A stretch of 64,000 nucleotides of DNA from Chromobacterium sphagni. GTDB lineage: Bacteria; Pseudomonadota; Gammaproteobacteria; Burkholderiales; Chromobacteriaceae. The number at the start of each line of letters is the position of its first letter. The first letter of the stretch is position 1. Shown here in pieces: positions 60,642 to 64,000 of the stretch. The notes beneath the pieces were generated by a model. The model was given only the letters and a program-made list of their open reading frames with translations, searched no databases and was not told where the DNA came from. Location of the stretch: contig NZ_MKCT01000017.1 of NCBI RefSeq assembly GCF_001855555.1, positions 124,001 to 188,000 on the forward strand. The letters are read 5' to 3'. The translations under genes were made by a program, and so were the position numbers.

Positions 60642-61865
60642 ATGACTTCCATCCAAAAATTGCATGACCAAGTTTCTGCCGCCACTTCCGCCGGTACCGG
60701 CCAGCCAGGCAGGGCGCTGACTTTTCTGCTGGCGGCCGGAGCCGGATTGTCGGTGGCTTCGCTGTACTACAGCCAGCCGATGCTGGGCATCCTGGCTGCC
60801 GATATCGGCGCCAGCAGTCGGGCGATAGGCTTTGTGCCGACGCTGACCCAGCTTGGCTACGCGCTGGGGATTCTGTTGCTGGCGCCGCTGGGCGACCGCC
60901 ACGACCGGCGCGCCATCATTCTGCTGAAGTCGGTGCTGCTGGTGCTGGCTCTGCTGGCTTGCAGCCTGGCGCCTTCGCTGGCTTGCCTGCTGGCCGCCAG
61001 CCTAGCCATCGGCCTGACCGCCACGGTCGCTCAGGACATTGTGCCGGCGGCGGCCAGCCTGGCGCATGAGCAGCGCCGGGGCAAGGTGGTGGGCACGGTG
61101 ATGACCGGCCTGCTGATGGGGATTCTGCTGTCCCGCGTGGTGAGCGGACTGGTGGCCGAGCATTGGGGCTGGCGCAGCATGTTCATGCTCGCCGCCGCAG
61201 GGGTGGCGCTGATCGGCGTTTCGGCATGGCGTTGGCTGCCGAAGTTTGCCCCGACCACCACGCTGCCATATCGACAATTGCTGGTTTCGTTGTGGGATTT
61301 GCTGCGTCGGCACGCCAACCTGCGCCAGGCGGCGCTTGCCCAGGGCTTGCTGTCGATGGGATTCAGCGCTTTCTGGTCGACGCTGGCGGTGATGCTGCAT
61401 GCCGCGCCTTTCCATCTGGGCAGCGCCGCCGCCGGCGCGTTCGGCCTGGCCGGCGCCGCCGGGGCGCTTGCCGCGCCGATGGCCGGGCATCTGGCCGACC
61501 GCCGCGGTCCGGCGGTGGTGGCACGGCTGGGAGCGGGCCTGACCGCGCTTTCTTTCGCCGCCATGTGTCTGGCGCCGATGCTCAGTCTAGCTGCGCAGTT
61601 GTGGCTGCTTGGCATTGGCACCATCGGTTTCGATCTGGGCGTGCAGGCTTCGCTGATCGCGCATCAGACCATCGTCTACGGCATCGAGCCCGGCGCCCGC
61701 AGTCGCCTGAATGCCGTGCTGTTTGTCAGCATCTTCATCGGCATGGCCGCCGGCGCGGTTTGCGGCAGCTTGCTGCTGGCCCAGTGGGGCTGGCTTGCCG
61801 TCACCGCAGTGGCCGCTCTGCTGGCGCTGGCAGCCCTGGCGGTACGGATGGGGCGGTGGAAATAA
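60642..61865 (+). CDS. MFS transporter (DHA1-type exporter)
   Basis: A 407-residue major facilitator with twelve predicted TM helices. SLYYSQPMLGILAADIG after TM1, GDRHDRR in the loop 2-3 (the MFS signature) and the second-half equivalent GHLADRRGP are present. Length fits sugar/drug exporters of the DHA1 type. It is divergent from the LysR gene. Substrate unknown. Followed by a terminator and by a convergent GNAT gene. Confidence 0.9.
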   Translation: MTSIQKLHDQVSAATSAGTGQPGRALTFLLAAGAGLSVASLYYSQPMLGILAADIGASSRAIGFVPTLTQLGYALGILLLAPLGDRHDRRAIILLKSVLLVLALLACSLAPSLACLLAASLAIGLTATVAQDIVPAAASLAHEQRRGKVVGTVMTGLLMGILLSRVVSGLVAEHWGWRSMFMLAAAGVALIGVSAWRWLPKFAPTTTLPYRQLLVSLWDLLRRHANLRQAALAQGLLSMGFSAFWSTLAVMLHAAPFHLGSAAAGAFGLAGAAGALAAPMAGHLADRRGPAVVARLGAGLTALSFAAMCLAPMLSLAAQLWLLGIGTIGFDLGVQASLIAHQTIVYGIEPGARSRLNAVLFVSIFIGMAAGAVCGSLLLAQWGWLAVTAVAALLALAALAVRMGRWK

Positions 61866-61881
61866 ACCGGTACCGCAATTA

Positions 61882-61912
61882 AATAAACCCGGCCAATCCG
61901 GCCGGGCTTTGC
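61882..61912. terminator. Terminator between MFS and GNAT genes
   Basis: AAACCCGGCC and GGCCGGGCTTT pair over AATCC. Confidence 0.8.
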
Positions 61913-61938
61913 CTTGCGCACGCGATGGTGTTCGCCGG

Positions 61939-62406
61939 TTACGCGGGCAATTCCAGCCCGTAGATGATGAAGCCTTTGTTCTCCGCCACCTTGTCGTAAA
62001 GCGCGCGCGCCGTCTGGTTGGTTTCATGGGTCTGCCAGTAGACCCGATTGCATTGTCGCGCGGTGGCTTGCTGGTAGACCGCCTTGATCAGCGCGCGCGC
62101 CACGCCTTGCCCTCGGGCTTCCGGCACGGTGAACAAATCCTGCAGATAACAGACATCGGCCAGCCGCGTGGTACTGCGGTGAATGACGGTATGGACGAGG
62201 CCGATGATCCGCCCCTGATGTTCGGCCACCAGCGCGTTGACTGGCTCCGCGTCATCATGAAAGCGCGCCCAGGTCTGCCGGGTAATCTCTTCCGACAGCG
62301 CCGTCTCGCCGCTCCTGCCGTAAAACGCGTTATAGCCATCCCACAGCGGTCGCCAGGCTTGGTAATCGTTCTGTTCCGCTGGTCTGACAACAATATCCTT
62401 CCACAT
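61939..62406 (-). CDS. GNAT-family N-acetyltransferase
   Basis: A 155-residue acetyltransferase. VVRPAEQNDYQAWRPLWDGYNAFYG is the N-terminal strand/helix; LQDLFTVPEARGQGVARALIKAV is the acetyl-CoA-binding motif A (RGQGVA); the C-terminal YWQTHETNQTARALYDKVAENKGFIIY is typical of this subgroup. Acceptor unknown. Converges on the MFS gene. Confidence 0.92.
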   Translation of the reverse strand: MWKDIVVRPAEQNDYQAWRPLWDGYNAFYGRSGETALSEEITRQTWARFHDDAEPVNALVAEHQGRIIGLVHTVIHRSTTRLADVCYLQDLFTVPEARGQGVARALIKAVYQQATARQCNRVYWQTHETNQTARALYDKVAENKGFIIYGLELPA

Positions 62407-62810
62407 TCTGCACCTCTATCCATTGATGATGTTATACCCGCCTTGCGCAGGCGCGGCGGCGCACACTCCTGGCGGTAGCCGGGCTGCCATGCCGTTGCCG
62501 GCATGGCTTGACCGTGAATTGCGCTTAAGCCGGGTGGTGTCGAGTCGAATGGATCATTTTAATGCAAAAGACATAATGTGGAGCGCTAGCACACTGAAAA
62601 AGACCGACAGTCGCGGTTACAGCGCATCGCGTGTCTTGCGGCGCGGCAAGGCGTGGGAACGCCAATTCCGGATTCTCGGCTGGCGCAAGCGGTTTCGCCG
62701 GCGGAAAACTTGGGTAGGGAAGGAGAGCAGGGTTCAGGAAAAGCGCGGATGTGAGAGGGGGTGTTTTGCCGAGCGCGGGCGCGACCCGGAGGCCCGCCCG
62801 CGCCATGCCC
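62407..62810. other. Intergenic region upstream of the GNAT gene
   Basis: About 400 bases with no convincing gene; a 133-residue frame at 62423 is Arg-rich with no ribosome binding site. Nothing else seen. Confidence 0.4.
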
Positions 62811-63200
62811 TTATGCCAGGGTGAAGATCTGCGTGCCCAGGCTGCCGACTTGGATGACGCCGTCGCTATTGACGAAGGCGCGGGAGCCTTCGGCCAAAAT
62901 GGTATTGTTGGTCAGGTAGGCGCCGTTCCAGCTGTCGACAATATTGTAGGCGCGGCCGTCCGGACGTTGGCTGCCGCCAAATGACAGGTTGAACGGCGCT
63001 ACGCCATCCTTGCCTTGTCCCTTGTTGAAGACCCAGCCGTAATGGCCAACGTCGCCTTCGGTATGGAACGAACCGATAGGGCTGTAGTTCGCTTGATAGA
63101 CCCCAGTGATTACGCCATTGGCCGGATTGGCCGAAGTGATCTTGAAGGTGAAATTCTTGTCTGCGGAAATATAATTCCCGGTTTGCGGTACGGACGACAT
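62811..63200 (-). CDS. Avidin-like small beta-barrel protein (tentative)
   Basis: A 129-residue protein without signal peptide; AGGAGA lies upstream of the ATG. The strand pattern TGNYISADKNFTFKI...GVITGVYQANY...GHYGWVFN...FNLSF...VDSWNGAYL...NTILAEGSRAFV recalls avidin/streptavidin (G-x-Y/W early, ITGxY, GWxx, W in the later strand), but key biotin contacts cannot be checked here. Another beta-barrel lectin fold is possible. It is next to a bulb-type lectin gene on the same strand. Confidence 0.6.
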   Translation of the reverse strand: MSSVPQTGNYISADKNFTFKITSANPANGVITGVYQANYSPIGSFHTEGDVGHYGWVFNKGQGKDGVAPFNLSFGGSQRPDGRAYNIVDSWNGAYLTNNTILAEGSRAFVNSDGVIQVGSLGTQIFTLA

Positions 63201-63351
63201 GACTGATTCTCCTAAAACTACGACAGTGGTTGATTAGTAGAGAGCCCTGCCATCAATCTATAGTTGATGGAGTGAGAGTCGTGCCCTGCTAGGTCTTACA
63301 GTATCTATTTTCTATAAAACGTGATCCAAATTGGATGGCAAAGCAATGAGA

Positions 63352-63390
63352 AACAGCCAGGCCACCTCATGGTGGACTGGCTGTTTTTTA
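63352..63390. terminator. Hairpin between the avidin-like and lectin genes
   Basis: AACAGCCAG-GCCACC and GGTGG-A-CTGGCTGTT pair with TTTTTT on the plus strand. It lies past the stop of the lectin gene. Confidence 0.75.
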
Positions 63391-63491
63391 CTGCGGCGGC
63401 TGGTTCGCCGTCCGGCTTGCCAAGGATGGCTAGTGTTGTTTCCGCCTTCGGGATTGCCGCGCGCTTGGCTAAACCTGAATCGCGCGCCGCC

Positions 63492-64000
63492 TTATCGAGC
63501 CTGCGGCAGCGGACCCTTGTTTCTGTCCCATACCGGCAGTTGGCCATAGACCACCAGATTGCCGTCCGCCTGCATGGCGAGGAAGGGATTGGGCGTGCCG
63601 GCAGTGCCGGACTGCCAAACCGGCCGGCCATTGGTGTAGATCACGAAGTTGCCGTCGGCCTGCATCCAGATGTCGGTTGCGCCCGACCCAGCCGTGCCGC
63701 TGGACCAGATAATCTGGCTGCCATTCTTGTACAGCACCAGGTTGCCATCGGTCTGGAAGATCAGAAAGTATTGGCCGACAGTGTAGCTGCTGCCCGGCGC
63801 GAAATGCGCCGGCGGCGTAAATTGCAGCGAGGGCAGATTTTGCATGGTGGCCGGGTCGCTGGTATGGCTGTCCCAGACGGGCTTCAGGCGATAAAACACC
63901 AGGTTGCCGTCGCTCTGCACATTGAGGAAGGTGCCTGCCCAGCCGGTGTTGAGCTGCCATGCCACCGCGCCGTTGGGGCGGTAGAGCACGAAATGGCCAT
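63492..64000 (-). CDS. Bulb-type (GNA-like) mannose-binding lectin, cut by window edge
   Basis: At least 169 residues; the gene continues beyond the window. Four intact QxDxNxVxY motifs are seen: QSDGNLVFY, QTDGNLVLY, QADGNFVIY, QADGNLVVY, with a further DGHFVLY-like copy at the edge, each a mannose site in the GNA fold. This arrangement of two or more B-lectin domains is also seen in LlpA-type lectin bacteriocins and in cell-binding lectins. No neighbouring immunity gene is visible. It lies 291 bases upstream of the avidin-like gene. Confidence 0.9.
   Translation of the reverse strand, partial: GHFVLYRPNGAVAWQLNTGWAGTFLNVQSDGNLVFYRLKPVWDSHTSDPATMQNLPSLQFTPPAHFAPGSSYTVGQYFLIFQTDGNLVLYKNGSQIIWSSGTAGSGATDIWMQADGNFVIYTNGRPVWQSGTAGTPNPFLAMQADGNLVVYGQLPVWDRNKGPLPQAR

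Noticed and set aside
62423-62824. 133-residue Arg-rich frame
   Set aside because: Overlaps the end of the avidin-like gene and has no translation signal.
1-64000. CRISPR arrays, rRNA, complete insertion sequences, prophage
   Set aside because: No regularly spaced repeats, transposase, integrase or rRNA sequence was seen.

Overview
The window reads as chromosome of a motile, GC-rich betaproteobacterium of the Chromobacterium type (order Neisseriales). This is an inference from gene content: an flhB-flhA-flhF-flhG-fliA run, a full chemotaxis operon, a chitinase, lectin-like proteins and very high third-position GC. No search was possible. No rRNA, CRISPR array, complete insertion sequence or prophage was seen.

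Layout. 1-3.7 kb: RhlE-type DEAD-box helicase, a small exported Cys-rich protein, a small membrane protein and a CDF metal exporter with a Fur-box-like sequence upstream. 3.7-4.7 kb: the stress kinase srkA. 4.7-14.1 kb (minus strand): one chemotaxis operon, in transcription order: membrane protein with a CheZ-like DxxxQ motif, cheY, STAS protein, cheA, mcp, cheW, second mcp, cheD, cheB. There is no cheR. The second mcp has a clear frameshift in a C run, and the first may have one near its 3' end. 14.3-19.5 kb: aspartokinase, then tRNA Ser-Arg-Glu on the plus strand and tRNA Arg-Glu-Arg-Glu on the minus strand, enclosing a TonB-dependent receptor. 19.7-28.3 kb: an exonuclease/GIY-YIG nuclease fusion converging on the flagellar export, placement, sigma-28 and stator-A genes. 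28.4-29.7 kb: thyA-folA.

30-37.3 kb holds an unusual accessory cluster: a 1151-residue GMC oxidoreductase/alpha-beta hydrolase fusion, a membrane-fused di-heme cytochrome of RoxA/cytochrome-peroxidase type, and a metallophosphoesterase, with a GntR regulator facing them. 37.7-39.7 kb is ubiG-mtaD, a logical pair because the deaminase can remove the S-adenosylhomocysteine made by the methyltransferase. 40-47.4 kb has two large c-di-GMP proteins, one with intact GGDEF and EAL motifs and one with a degenerate GGDEF.

47.4-64 kb is rich in envelope, exported and lectin-like proteins. It includes an outer-membrane beta-barrel, a four-repeat beta-rich protein, a GH18 chitinase, a DUF2076-like protein, an avidin-like small protein and a bulb-type lectin cut by the window edge. 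The best candidate for an undescribed system here is a translationally coupled trio at 51.1-54.2 kb: a cytochrome c5-like lipoprotein, a Tat-exported FAD-linked lactone oxidase and a Tat-exported fold-III PLP enzyme. An MCP, a LysR/MFS divergent pair and a GNAT acetyltransferase complete the region.
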